This document shows positions 1 through 6,794 of a stretch of 19,729 bases of DNA, one piece after another (position 1 is the first letter of the stretch; the number at the start of each line of letters is the position of its first letter). The position numbers and the translations under genes were made by a program. The notes below the pieces were generated by a model that was not told where the DNA came from, ran no database searches, and saw only the letters and a program-made list of their open reading frames with translations. Source of the stretch: CAZVBV01 sp964513975 (GTDB taxonomy: Bacteria; Patescibacteriota; Gracilibacteria; UBA4473); the NCBI GenBank assembly GCA_964513975.1, contig CAZEON010000014.1, positions 1 to 19,729 on the forward strand. Reading direction: 5' to 3'.

Positions 1-42
1 AATGCTATAATACTAAAAATACTTAGAAAAAAACCTCTCAAG

Positions 43-702
43 TTATCTTGAACCATGTTTTTTACCTTTTCCGTGTGCATCACTGAGTTTATTCCTCATT
101 TGCCCTAGTCCACTAATAATACCCGAACAGCCACCTAGAATTTGTTTAAAGACATCTTCTGTCTGCTGATCTGGAGATAGCTTCAATTCTTTTGCTGTTT
201 TTTTATAGAGCTCAGAAAGTTCAATATTTTTTGCATAGGCAATCCCCATGTCGTCAAGAATGTGTTTGCAAACTGTTTCTAAAAGTGTTCTTGCTGCCGT
301 GATAGCACCTTCTGGGTCTGACGTCCTTCTGTCAATAGACCTAGACCAAGCAAGGTGTACTGATCCTTCATCAAAGCTTCTGAGCGTTTCGGATATTACA
401 TTATCTGCAGAAACCGGTGTTTTTCCTTCCAAAAAATCCAATAATTTTACAAACTCTGAATAAATGAATGACCTCCTTTCTTTGTAAGAAGAAAATTTTG
501 GTTGAATAAAACTCCAAAATTGAGATAACGTTCGACAAGTCCTAACAAATTCAGGAATGACCCCTTTTGTTTCTGGGTTTTTCACAAAAAAAGATCTTAG
601 TTTTTCGAATTCCTTATCATCACCCCTTGCTCCTGTCGCATGATCTATCAGCAAGTTTTGCAGAGCATCCGCCCTTTCGAAATCATTTTCATATTCATCC
701 AT
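43..702 (-). CDS. Abortive-infection C-terminal (Abi_C) domain protein
   Basis: 219 aa. The C-terminal part (about residues 129-211) resembles the Abi_C family: a DPEGAITAARTLLETVCKHI segment, then LYKKTAKEL, then RNKLSDAHG. R203 and H210 form an RX6H pattern like the catalytic motif of HEPN ribonucleases. The N-terminal 120 residues are helical and unrecognised. Proteins with this domain are often found in anti-phage loci, but no partner gene is visible because the window edge is 42 bases away. The protein ends nine residues after the RX6H motif; relatives as I recall them continue with another helix, so the C-terminus may be shortened. The ATG at 702 is preceded at 7 nt by an extended -10-like TGTTATATC (710-718). 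Domain call fairly sure; a defence role is inference. Confidence 0.75.
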   Translation of the reverse strand: MDEYENDFERADALQNLLIDHATGARGDDKEFEKLRSFFVKNPETKGVIPEFVRTCRTLSQFWSFIQPKFSSYKERRSFIYSEFVKLLDFLEGKTPVSADNVISETLRSFDEGSVHLAWSRSIDRRTSDPEGAITAARTLLETVCKHILDDMGIAYAKNIELSELYKKTAKELKLSPDQQTEDVFKQILGGCSGIISGLGQMRNKLSDAHGKGKKHGSR

Positions 703-775
703 TGGTACTGATATAACATGTCATAGAGATTTTTACCATTGGAAAATTCATCACTTTTTGTTAGGCTTCTTTCCC

Positions 776-1384
776 ATGAAGACAATTGTCATTATCACCG
801 CGCATCCTGAAAAAGAAAGTTTATGCCATGCAAATGCTGACGCTGTCGAGCGCGGAGCGAAGAAGCAAGGATTTGAAGTGGTGCGATTTGAAGCGCATGA
901 CTTCGAAGCTCTCAAAGATAATCCTTTGAAACATGGATTCCCTGAACACTTCACTGCGCCGAGAGATGCAATGGTGGACGCGCATGCAATTGTCTTTTGT
1001 GCACCGATGTGGAACTTTGGTACTCCCGGACCGCTAAAATCTTTCCTCGATGGAATTGTGCAATCGAAGTATTTCTTTGAATTTGTGCCGATTGAATTTA
1101 ATAAAAAATCCGTTGAGAAATTCAATCTCGGCACAGTTCTGCCAACCGCTAGTCCGAAGGGACTGTTGAAAGCAAAGAAAGTTCTCGTGGTCTGCACCGC
1201 TGATGGTCCGATGTGGTATTACAAACTTTTCCCGAGCAAAAATCACGTCTATCACCTCCTCCGTCATATCTTTAATTACTGCGGAGTAAAGAATGTTGAT
1301 CTGCAAAGTCTCGGAATGACAAGGAATCGAAGTGACAAAGAAATTCAAATGTGGTTTAAAGAACTCGAAGATTATCAATTTTAA
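776..1384 (+). CDS. Flavodoxin-fold NAD(P)H:FMN/quinone reductase
   Basis: 202 aa from ATG 776; an in-frame TTG at 758 would add six residues (MLGFFP) before the natural start MKTIVIITAHPEKES. The protein matches the Flavodoxin_2 family (NQO1, KefF and AzoR type). A phosphate-binding TAHPEKESLCH loop lies at residues 9-18, and the hallmark PMWNFGTPGPLKSFLDG lies at 77-93, where family members contact the isoalloxazine ring of FMN. Such enzymes are cytoplasmic two-electron reductases of quinones, azo dyes or free flavin. The stop overlaps the ribE start (TAATG, one shared base), so the two are probably co-transcribed and translationally coupled. Pairing an FMN enzyme with riboflavin synthesis genes makes sense. 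The exact substrate cannot be told. Confidence 0.9.
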   Translation: MKTIVIITAHPEKESLCHANADAVERGAKKQGFEVVRFEAHDFEALKDNPLKHGFPEHFTAPRDAMVDAHAIVFCAPMWNFGTPGPLKSFLDGIVQSKYFFEFVPIEFNKKSVEKFNLGTVLPTASPKGLLKAKKVLVVCTADGPMWYYKLFPSKNHVYHLLRHIFNYCGVKNVDLQSLGMTRNRSDKEIQMWFKELEDYQF

Positions 1385-1998
1385 TGTTTACAGGAATCAT
1401 TGAGCAGGTCGGAAAGATTAAAAAAATCGATGGAAACGAATTTACCATCGAGCATGCTTTTGACGAGGAATTAAAAATTGGAGAATCGGTGGCGATCAAT
1501 GGAGCGTGTATGACCGTGCTTGAACAAGCTGTCTCAACGTTTGTTATTGAAATGATGGAGGAGTCTCGGAACCGCACGGTATTTAGCGAATCGAAGGAAG
1601 GAGACAAAGTAAATCTAGAACGATCAGCGCGAATTGGTGATCGAAATTCTGGTCATAATGTCACCGGTCACATTGATCAAGTTGGAGAGATTTTGAAATT
1701 GAAAAAGATGTCGGATTACTGGATTTTTAAGATTGGGATAAAGAAAGAGAATGAAAAATTGATCGTCGAAAAAGGATCTGTGTCAGTGGAAGGAATCTCG
1801 TTAACGATTTCTGATTCTAACCCGGGTTCAAAAAACCCCGAACCCAGGTTAGAATCAAGTTGGTTTGAAGTGTCCATCCTCCCCTACACGATGGAAGAGA
1901 CGAACTTACACGCGAAGAACGTGGGCGACCACGTGAACATTGAATTCGACATCCTTGGTAAGTATCTTTTAAAAAATTCCCAGCCTCCGTCATCCTAA
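1384..1998 (+). CDS. ribE: Riboflavin synthase (alpha chain)
   Basis: 204 aa. It catalyses dismutation of two 6,7-dimethyl-8-ribityllumazine molecules into riboflavin and 5-amino-6-ribitylamino-uracil. Both lumazine-binding repeats are visible: repeat 1 starts MFTGIIEQVGKI with GESVAINGACMTV at 33-45; repeat 2 starts HNVTGHIDQVGEI at 91-103 with SVSVEGISLT at 132-141. The C-terminal FEVSILPYTMEETNL and GDHVNIEFDILGKYL are typical. Oddity: residues about 143-158 form a Pro/Ser/Asn-rich loop some ten residues longer than usual, encoded exactly by a palindromic DNA insert (1813-1856). The tail KNSQPPSS and the stop lie in sequence resembling the GTCATCCT repeat start. The gene overlaps the upstream reductase gene by one base and is followed by ribD after a repeat element. 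RibBA and RibH are not in this window. Confidence 0.95.
   Translation: MFTGIIEQVGKIKKIDGNEFTIEHAFDEELKIGESVAINGACMTVLEQAVSTFVIEMMEESRNRTVFSESKEGDKVNLERSARIGDRNSGHNVTGHIDQVGEILKLKKMSDYWIFKIGIKKENEKLIVEKGSVSVEGISLTISDSNPGSKNPEPRLESSWFEVSILPYTMEETNLHAKNVGDHVNIEFDILGKYLLKNSQPPSS
1813..1856. repeat. In-frame palindromic insert within ribE
   Basis: Inverted repeat with 17-bp arms, GATTCTAACCCGGGTTC (1813-1829) and GAACCCAGGTTAGAATC (1840-1856). The arms match at 16 of 17 positions around a 10-nt loop. The core CTAACCCGGGTTAG recurs as a perfect palindrome at 13106-13121. Its translation is the extra loop of RibE, so the insert keeps the frame. Confidence 0.85.
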
Positions 1999-2006
1999 CT
2001 CTCCTT

Positions 2007-2117
2007 TGTCATCCTGAATTTATTTCAGGATCTGACTCTGAATTATGTACAATAACAACTGTAATTTTGATGCTGAAATAAGCATGTCCTCAACTTGATT
2101 GGGGATTCAGCATGACA
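2007..2117. repeat. MITE-like repeat between ribE and ribD
   Basis: 111 bp bounded by 13-bp inverted ends, TGTCATCCTGAAT (2007-2019) and ATTCAGCATGACA (2105-2117), matching at 12 of 13. The left end also folds by itself: ATCCTGAA (2011-2018) pairs with TTCAGGAT (2024-2031). It holds no open frame and no clear target duplication. It fills almost the whole gap between ribE and ribD. Confidence 0.75.
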
Positions 2118-2127
2118 GTACTAAAAA

Positions 2128-3105
2128 ATGAACTTCCTCGACCACGCCGTCAAAATAGCACAAAAGGTGGACCCCCATCTCACCAGCCCCAATCCCCGAG
2201 TGGGGTGTGTCGTTGTACGTGATGGAAAGATCGTCAGTGAAGGGGTTCATGAGCGATTTGGAGGACCGCACGCCGAGGTAAATGCATTGAGCTCCGGAGC
2301 CGGCTCCGGAGCCGAGGTTTACCTCACCCTCGAACCCTGCGATCATTTTGAAGGAAAGAAGACGCCGTCTTGTACTGATCTCTTGATTGAAGCGAAACCG
2401 AAAAAGGTTGTCATCGGTTGTCTCGACCCGATGTTTAACGAGCAGAGTGTTGAGAAATTACGCAATGCTAGAATTGAAGTAGAAGTGGTAAATCATGAAG
2501 CAAGTAAATCATTGAACACATTTTTTATTCAGTCTTTTAAACAAAAGCGTCCCTATCTCACGGTGAAGTTGGCACAGAGTTTGGATGGGAAAATTTATTC
2601 GGCTCCGGAGCCGATTTCAAACGAAACATCTCAAAACCTCGTCCATCAACTCCGCGCCGAGCACCGCGTTATCCTCACTACGACCGAAACCATCCTCATT
2701 GATAACCCGTTGCTGAACGTGCGTTTAGAAAACTTTCACCGACCATTTTCCAATCCTGATCTGATCGTTCTTGGTGACAGACCCATGAATCAAGAGGCAA
2801 AAATATTCTCTGTTCCTAATCGAAAAGTGCACACATTCCCCAACCAAGATCTGAAAAAAACACTCGAAGAATGTTATGCACTGGGCATCGATTCAATCCT
2901 CACCGAATGTGGAGCCGAGATGGCAACAAAGCTTCTACAAGAAGGATTGGTGAATGAGATCATTCTCTTCACCGCGCCGAGAATTGCGGGCACGGGGAAG
3001 AGTACCTTTGCTGATGAGGTGTCACTTAAAAACTTCAAACTGGTTGAAACCAGAGAGATTGATGATGATGTGATGATGCGGTTTCTAAATCCGAGTTCGA
3101 ACTAG
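2128..3105 (+). CDS. ribD: Bifunctional riboflavin deaminase/reductase RibD
   Basis: 325 aa. It carries out the pyrimidine deamination and ribosyl reduction steps of riboflavin synthesis. The N-terminal deaminase (1 to about 140) has SPNPRVGCVVV at 20-30 and zinc ligands H48 (HAEVNAL), C71 (LEPCDH) and C82 (KKTPSC), with catalytic E50. The C-terminal reductase starts at RPYLTVKLAQSLDGKI (141-156) and has LRAEHRVIL and DNPLLNVRL. Two stretches, SSGAGSGAE (55-63) and SAPEP (158-162), are encoded by repeated GGCTCCGGAGCC palindromes and look like in-frame insertions. A third palindrome covers the stop codon. TAG stop. It is the third gene of the flavin operon, 129 nt after ribE. Confidence 0.95.
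   Translation: MNFLDHAVKIAQKVDPHLTSPNPRVGCVVVRDGKIVSEGVHERFGGPHAEVNALSSGAGSGAEVYLTLEPCDHFEGKKTPSCTDLLIEAKPKKVVIGCLDPMFNEQSVEKLRNARIEVEVVNHEASKSLNTFFIQSFKQKRPYLTVKLAQSLDGKIYSAPEPISNETSQNLVHQLRAEHRVILTTTETILIDNPLLNVRLENFHRPFSNPDLIVLGDRPMNQEAKIFSVPNRKVHTFPNQDLKKTLEECYALGIDSILTECGAEMATKLLQEGLVNEIILFTAPRIAGTGKSTFADEVSLKNFKLVETREIDDDVMMRFLNPSSN
2291..2313. repeat. Overlapping GC-rich palindromes within ribD
   Basis: Three overlapping perfect palindromes: GCTCCGGAGC (2291-2300), GGAGCCGGCTCC (2296-2307) and GGCTCCGGAGCC (2302-2313). They encode the Ser/Gly/Ala stretch between the HAE motif and the zinc-ligand PC motif of the deaminase. The same 12-mer recurs at 2601-2612. Confidence 0.8.
2599..2614. 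repeat. Second palindrome within ribD
   Basis: TCGGCTCCGGAGCCGA is a perfect 16-bp palindrome containing the same 12-mer as 2302-2313. It encodes SAPEP just after the SLDGKI motif of the reductase domain, a surface-loop position. Confidence 0.8.
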
Positions 3106-3116
3106 AATTCGAACTC
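3093..3116. repeat. Palindrome spanning the ribD stop codon
   Basis: GAGTTCGAA (3093-3101) pairs perfectly with TTCGAACTC (3108-3116) around a 6-nt loop that contains the TAG stop. No T tract follows on either strand, so it is not a convincing intrinsic terminator. It may still stabilise the 3' end of the message. Confidence 0.7.
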
Positions 3117-3121
3117 AATTT

Positions 3122-3149
3122 GAAAATTGAAAATTGGCAATTGAAAATT
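3122..3149. repeat. AT-rich repeat, copy 1
   Basis: It contains GAAAATTGAAAATTG (3122-3136), identical to 10536-10550, and GGCAATTGAAAATT (3136-3149), which matches 10529-10542 at 13 of 14 positions. Both copies lie just past the 3' end of a gene. Confidence 0.6.
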
Positions 3150-3169
3150 TCCCATTACACTCTCCCCCG

Positions 3170-3865
3170 ATGAACGAACTCCTCTTTCTCGGTTTCTCAG
3201 CATTTCTTCTCGGACTTGGACTCACGGCTTTTCGCTTTGGGAAGATGTACATTTTTATCCTCATCGCGGTGTACAGCATCTTGATGAATATCTTTGTCTT
3301 AAAACAATTCACACTGTTTGGATTTGTCGTAACCGGAGGAAATGCACTCTACGGATCAATGTTCTTGCTCACCGATATACTGTCTGAACATTATGGAAAG
3401 AAAGAAGCGTTCAAGGCCGTTGTGGTAGGGTTTCTGACCTCCGCCGTTTTTGTGGTCGCAACACAAGTGTTGCTCGCCTTTGGACCGAATGAATTTGATT
3501 TCACACATGGATCACTGACGACATTGTTTTCGGTAACTCCGCGAATCCTTCTCGGATCAATGCTCGCTTACGCCATCGCGCAGAGCTTTGATGTGTGGGC
3601 ATTTGATCGAATTCGTCGATGGACGGGCGACCGATTTCTCTTTTTACGAAACAACGGATCAACACTGATCTCTCAATTGATCGACACCCTTATTTTCACC
3701 GCTGTTGGTCTGACGACCTTTTCTTGGCTTCCTTTTGCAGGCGTGATTTCAACCGAGATTTTTTGGTCCGTAGCGATTGCCACGTACCTTATCAAAGTCA
3801 TGGTCGCATTTATCGACACACCGTTCTTGTACTTGAGTTACTGGGTGAAGAAGTTTAAAACTTAA
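3170..3865 (+). CDS. YhhQ/VUT-family queuosine-precursor transporter
   Basis: 231 aa from ATG 3170; a TTG start at 3134 would add an unlikely 12-residue extension encoded by the AT repeat. Integral membrane protein with hydrophobic segments at about 3-20, 26-45, 49-68, 82-104, 125-143, 167-186 and 196-216. The family signatures TDILSEHYGKKEA (68-80), FDVWAFDRIRRWTGDR (140-155) and RNNGSTLISQLIDTLIF (160-176) identify the DUF165/YhhQ group, in which E. coli YhhQ imports preQ0/preQ1 for queuosine tRNA modification. No queuosine genes are nearby, so the substrate is inferred from the family. No Shine-Dalgarno site is visible. The 3' end overlaps the convergent asparaginase gene: both stop codons sit in one CTTAAG. 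Confidence 0.88.
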   Translation: MNELLFLGFSAFLLGLGLTAFRFGKMYIFILIAVYSILMNIFVLKQFTLFGFVVTGGNALYGSMFLLTDILSEHYGKKEAFKAVVVGFLTSAVFVVATQVLLAFGPNEFDFTHGSLTTLFSVTPRILLGSMLAYAIAQSFDVWAFDRIRRWTGDRFLFLRNNGSTLISQLIDTLIFTAVGLTTFSWLPFAGVISTEIFWSVAIATYLIKVMVAFIDTPFLYLSYWVKKFKT

Positions 3866-4377
3866 GATTCCTCAAATTTTCCTTCGCCCGTATTTTTCTC
3901 TACTTTGTTGGAATCGAACAAGTGTCCATTCATTGCCAAATAAATACCAGAATCTGCAAATTGAGCCGATGCAATAGCAAAGCCAATATTAAAAGATGCA
4001 TCAGTTTCCGAAAACCCTTCTAACGGAATCATAGAACCAGTTAGAACAATTGTCTTTGAATCTAAATCGGTAACATTTTCTTTTATGAAACGGGCTGTAT
4101 CCGGCATGGTATATGTTCCATGCATGACAACTATTTTTGAGTTCTGAGGAGAATCTTTGATAATTTTTACAATTTTTTTTCGATCATCTTCTGTAATATC
4201 TTGACTATCTTTGAAGGTCACTATTTCATATTCATATTTAAAAAAAAGACGAATATTTCTATCTAAATAATTTTTAATCCCAGAGGAGTTTTTCACCATC
4301 GGAATATCCCTGATTCCATCATACCGAGAATCAATAGTCCCCCCTGTCAGAATGAAAATGATCTTATGGTGCTTCAT
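3862..4377 (-). CDS. Single-domain L-asparaginase-like protein
   Basis: 171 aa matching only the N-terminal domain of type I/II L-asparaginases (full enzymes are about 320-350 aa). Visible motifs: TGGTID with nucleophile T14, DSQDIT at 57-62, MHGTYTM at 85-91 (the second catalytic Thr is T88) and LTGSMIP at 112-118. The conserved Asp of HGTDTM is Tyr89 here, and the catalytic-triad Lys after the TGSM segment is not evident. The C-terminal domain that completes the active site in homotetramers is missing. The gene ends in a normal TAA, so this looks like a stable short form rather than a recent break. It may be a deviant amidase or a non-catalytic protein. Divergent from the Cys-rich gene; its own -10 lies 9 nt before the ATG. 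Confidence 0.82.
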   Translation of the reverse strand: MKHHKIIFILTGGTIDSRYDGIRDIPMVKNSSGIKNYLDRNIRLFFKYEYEIVTFKDSQDITEDDRKKIVKIIKDSPQNSKIVVMHGTYTMPDTARFIKENVTDLDSKTIVLTGSMIPLEGFSETDASFNIGFAIASAQFADSGIYLAMNGHLFDSNKVEKNTGEGKFEES

Positions 4378-4386
4378 GTTGAGTAG

Positions 4387-4392
4387 ATTATA
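4387..4392 (-). promoter_or_regulatory. -10 box for the asparaginase-like gene
   Basis: A perfect TATAAT on the minus strand, 9 nt before the ATG. A weak TTGCGT lies 16 nt further upstream. Transcription would start within about 3 nt of the start codon. Confidence 0.6.
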
Positions 4393-4399
4393 TACGAAC

Positions 4400-4427
4400 T
4401 TGAAAACAACGCAAAAAACGCTACATT
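4400..4427 (+). promoter_or_regulatory. Promoter for the Cys-rich protein gene
   Basis: TTGAAA (4400-4405), a 16-nt spacer and TACATT (4422-4427). The hexamer abuts an ATG at 4428 and is 9 nt before the ATG at 4437, matching the spacing seen at other genes here. This favours 4437 as the start. Confidence 0.55.
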
Positions 4428-4436
4428 ATGAACCAG

Positions 4437-6113
4437 ATGTCAAAGAATTGTTCCAAGTGCAATACCCCTTTTGAGTTCACAGATGAAGATCGTGCTTTTT
4501 TGGAAAAAGTTTCTCCGAAATGTGATGGAAAAACACTCGCTATCGGCGAACCCGAAAACTGTCCTGATTGCCGTATGCAACAAAAAATGAACTTCCGAAA
4601 TGAACGACATCTCTATCGCCGAACATCTTCACTTTCTGGAAACGGGATGATTTCCATTTATCACGAAAGTTCTCCTCACCGAGTCTATCACCCTGATGAA
4701 TGGTGGGGCAATAAATGGGAAGGAACCGATTACGAAAAAGATTTTGATTTCTCTCGTCCGTTTTTTGACCAGTTTAAAGAACTTCTTCTCGCTGTTCCGC
4801 GTATTGGACTCTTCAATGTGAACCCGACGAACTCTGAATTTTGTCAGCAAGCCTACAATAACAAAAACTGCTACCTCTGCACTGTGATCACCGAGTGCGA
4901 AGACTGTATGTATATTTCTCATGCAAATAAAAACACCGACTGTTTTGATTGTGATTATGTGCAGAATTGCCAATTGTGTTTTGGGTGTTTGGATAGCGAC
5001 AAGCTCTACAACTGCTCCGATTGTCAAAGTTGTCAAAATTCAAGCGATCTCGTTTTTTGTTACGATTGCATCGGTTGCGATAATTGTTTCGGGTGTTTTG
5101 GGTTAAGAAAAAAACAGTTTCAGATTTTCAACACACAATACTCCAAGGAAGATTATTTCAAACAACTGGAAGAATTGGGGAAAGGAAAATTTTCAAAATT
5201 TGATCTCTACCGAAAGAAATTCCAGGAAGCCCTTATTGATGCTCCTCAACGAGAAAGTTGGAGTCTTAACACTGTTGATTGCGTCGGAAACTACCTCATC
5301 AATGCAAAAAATTGCCAGATGTGTTTTGATTCTTTTGAAATCCAAGATTGCAAAAACTGCACGTGGATTTTCGAAAGTCACGACATCCACGATGTGTACG
5401 GACTCGGGAAAAGTGACTGGTTGTACAATTGTCTCGGAAATGAAAACGCCCACACTGGAGCCTTTAACACCTTCGTTTCTGACAGCAACGACGTGTATTA
5501 CTCCGATTGTTGTTTCTATTCTTCCAACTTATTTGGATGTGCAGGACTACGGAACAAAAAATTCCATATTCTTAATAAAAAGTACACACCAGATGAATAC
5601 GATCAGATGATTCCCCGTATCGTTGAACACATGAAAAAGCACGGAGAATGGGGGAAATTTCCTCCCGCAGATCTTGCTCCTTTTGGATATGATGAATCGG
5701 TGGCACATGAGAATTTTCCACTTACAAAAGATAAAGCTGAAAAAGATGGATTCGTCTGGGCAGGACATGCCGAACAACGTCCTAGCGCCACCAAAATCGT
5801 TCCTGCAAAAGATATTCCCGATAGCATTGCCGATGTCACTGATGAGATTCTCGACTGGGCGATTGAATGTAAAACTTCAACGAAGCTCTTCAAGATCCAA
5901 GAAAAAGAATTGAAATTCTACCGAACAGCAAAGCTTCCCATTCCACGCCAACATCCTGATCAGCGGTATCGAAATCGAATGGACAAACGAAACCCACGGA
6001 AAATGTATGAGCGAAGTTGCACGGAATGTAAGGCAAAAATCCTCACGACCTTTGATTCAACTCGACCAGAAAAAGTGTTTTGTGAAAAATGCTACTTGGG
6101 GAAGTTGTATTAA
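4437..6113 (+). CDS. Cys-rich zinc-ribbon/solenoid protein of a type seen in CPR genomes
   Basis: 558 aa (561 if ATG 4428 is used). The N-terminus has a CxxC...CxxC zinc ribbon (NCSKCNTPFEFTDEDRAF and NCPDCRMQQKMNFRNERHLY), followed by an aromatic block with DEWWGNKW and FDFSRPFFDQFKELL. The middle is built of short Cys repeats (NCYLC, ECEDC, DCFDC, NCQLCFGC, NCSDCQSC, FCYDC) that look like turns of a solenoid. The Cys block occurs twice, and each copy ends in a matching signature: FGCFGLRKKQFQIFNTQYSK and FGCAGLRNKKFHILNKKYTP. A last CxxC pair (CTECKAK, CEKCYLG) closes the protein. There is no signal peptide or membrane segment. I recall relatives in CPR genomes, sometimes mislabelled CaiB/BaiF; no function is established. 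A terminator-like hairpin follows. Confidence 0.85.
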   Translation: MSKNCSKCNTPFEFTDEDRAFLEKVSPKCDGKTLAIGEPENCPDCRMQQKMNFRNERHLYRRTSSLSGNGMISIYHESSPHRVYHPDEWWGNKWEGTDYEKDFDFSRPFFDQFKELLLAVPRIGLFNVNPTNSEFCQQAYNNKNCYLCTVITECEDCMYISHANKNTDCFDCDYVQNCQLCFGCLDSDKLYNCSDCQSCQNSSDLVFCYDCIGCDNCFGCFGLRKKQFQIFNTQYSKEDYFKQLEELGKGKFSKFDLYRKKFQEALIDAPQRESWSLNTVDCVGNYLINAKNCQMCFDSFEIQDCKNCTWIFESHDIHDVYGLGKSDWLYNCLGNENAHTGAFNTFVSDSNDVYYSDCCFYSSNLFGCAGLRNKKFHILNKKYTPDEYDQMIPRIVEHMKKHGEWGKFPPADLAPFGYDESVAHENFPLTKDKAEKDGFVWAGHAEQRPSATKIVPAKDIPDSIADVTDEILDWAIECKTSTKLFKIQEKELKFYRTAKLPIPRQHPDQRYRNRMDKRNPRKMYERSCTECKAKILTTFDSTRPEKVFCEKCYLGKLY

Positions 6114-6140
6114 AAAAAGTTTAAGAAGTTTATTTTCTTA

Positions 6141-6165
6141 GTTCCCCAAGGGAATCTTTTATTTT
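6141..6165 (+). terminator. Intrinsic terminator after the Cys-rich gene
   Basis: The stem TTCCC (6142-6146) pairs with GGGAA (6150-6154) around loop CAA, with an extra G-T pair at the base, followed by a TCTTTTATTTTT tract. The stem is short but the position, 28 nt after the stop, is right. Confidence 0.55.
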
Positions 6166-6279
6166 TAATCTTCTGTTTTGTTTTTTGAGAAAAAAAGACT
6201 GCCCATTTCATTACTCAATTCCGTTAAGAGATCCTTTACATATTTATTTTCTTTATCAACGAAAATAACATAAAAATAA

Positions 6280-6334
6280 CTCCCTCTGTCATTCCGACCA
6301 AGCACAATTTACTGTTTACGGAGGAATCCCTTAA
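6280..6334 (+). repeat. GTCATTCCGACC repeat, copy 1
   Basis: A 55-bp unit that matches 6406-6460 at about 50 of 55 positions. It begins CTCCC..GTCATTCCGACC and ends GGAGGAATCCCTTAA. ATTCC near one end can pair with GGAAT near the other. The rest of the gene-free stretch 6114-6456 is AT-rich sequence with short runs such as AAGGTTAAA. Confidence 0.8.
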
Positions 6335-6405
6335 AATAAGGTTAAATGTAAAATGTTAAAAGAAGGTTTAAAAATAAGGTTAAAATAATGATTAATAAAA
6401 ACAAA

Positions 6406-6460
6406 CTCCCCTTGTCATTCCGACCAAGCGCAACTTACTGTTTGCGGAGGAATCCCTTAA
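6406..6460 (+). repeat. GTCATTCCGACC repeat, copy 2
   Basis: Second copy of the 55-bp unit. Here the inner CGCAA and TTGCG also pair, which the diverged copy 1 has lost. Its terminal CCCTTAA supplies the stop codon of the GIY-YIG gene on the opposite strand. Confidence 0.8.
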
Positions 6461-6750
6461 TCTATCAATTCATCACTTAAATCATTCCATCGAGGATTTA
6501 TTGAACGAATGAGAAATTCTTTCTTATTTCTTCTCCATCGTTTGATTTGTTTTTCTCTTTCTAAAGCTCCATATACTTCTATTCCTTCTTCGTAATAAAC
6601 AAGCTTCTTACATCCATATTTTTGTGAAAATCCCTTTATTTCTCCCGATTTATGTTCCAACACTCGCCGTAATAAATTATTCGTCATCCCAATATAAAGT
6701 GTCCCGCTCTCACTTGCCATGATGTAAACAAAATACTGATAGGTTCTCAT
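6457..6750 (-). CDS. Single-domain GIY-YIG nuclease
   Basis: 97 aa. The fold's motifs are clear: YFVYIMASESGTLYIGMTNN (6-25; the GIY and YIG equivalents are VYI and YIG), R29 in LLRRVLEH, KYGCKKLVYYE (44-54) and the catalytic-type E64 in ALEREKQIKRW. The C-terminal NPRWNDLSDELID is typical of the small stand-alone UPF0213/YhbQ-like group. No DNA-binding extension is present. The gene sits exactly between two inverted GTCATT repeats; the downstream one provides its stop codon. The upstream sequence has GGAG 13 nt before the ATG, too far for an ordinary ribosome-binding site and part of the repeat. A nuclease role is likely; a role in repeat movement is a hypothesis. Confidence 0.88.
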   Translation of the reverse strand: MRTYQYFVYIMASESGTLYIGMTNNLLRRVLEHKSGEIKGFSQKYGCKKLVYYEEGIEVYGALEREKQIKRWRRNKKEFLIRSINPRWNDLSDELID

Positions 6751-6756
6751 GCAAAA

Positions 6757-6794
6757 GGGGTTTCTCCGTTCCGCTCCGCTCCAGTCGAAATGAC
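6757..6794 (-). repeat. GTCATTTCGAC repeat upstream of the GIY-YIG gene
   Basis: On the minus strand it runs from GTCATTTCGACTGG through a GGAGCGGAGCGG stretch to GGAGAAACCCC. It is related to the 6280 and 6406 copies but is inverted and diverged in the middle. Confidence 0.65.

Noticed and set aside
751..1197. 148-codon minus-strand frame over the FMN reductase gene
   Set aside because: Shadow of the plus-strand gene, whose flavodoxin-fold motifs are clear.
3093..3116. Intrinsic terminator after ribD
   Set aside because: The hairpin is perfect but no T tract follows on either strand.
4428..6113. TGA read as glycine (genetic code 25)
   Set aside because: Long genes such as guaA, thrS, rnj and the Cys-rich gene read through without any TGA codon and have ordinary Gly codons, so there is no positive sign of reassignment.
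6280..6460. CRISPR array
   Set aside because: Only two diverged 55-bp copies separated by one 71-bp gap, with no cas genes; they match the dispersed repeat family instead.
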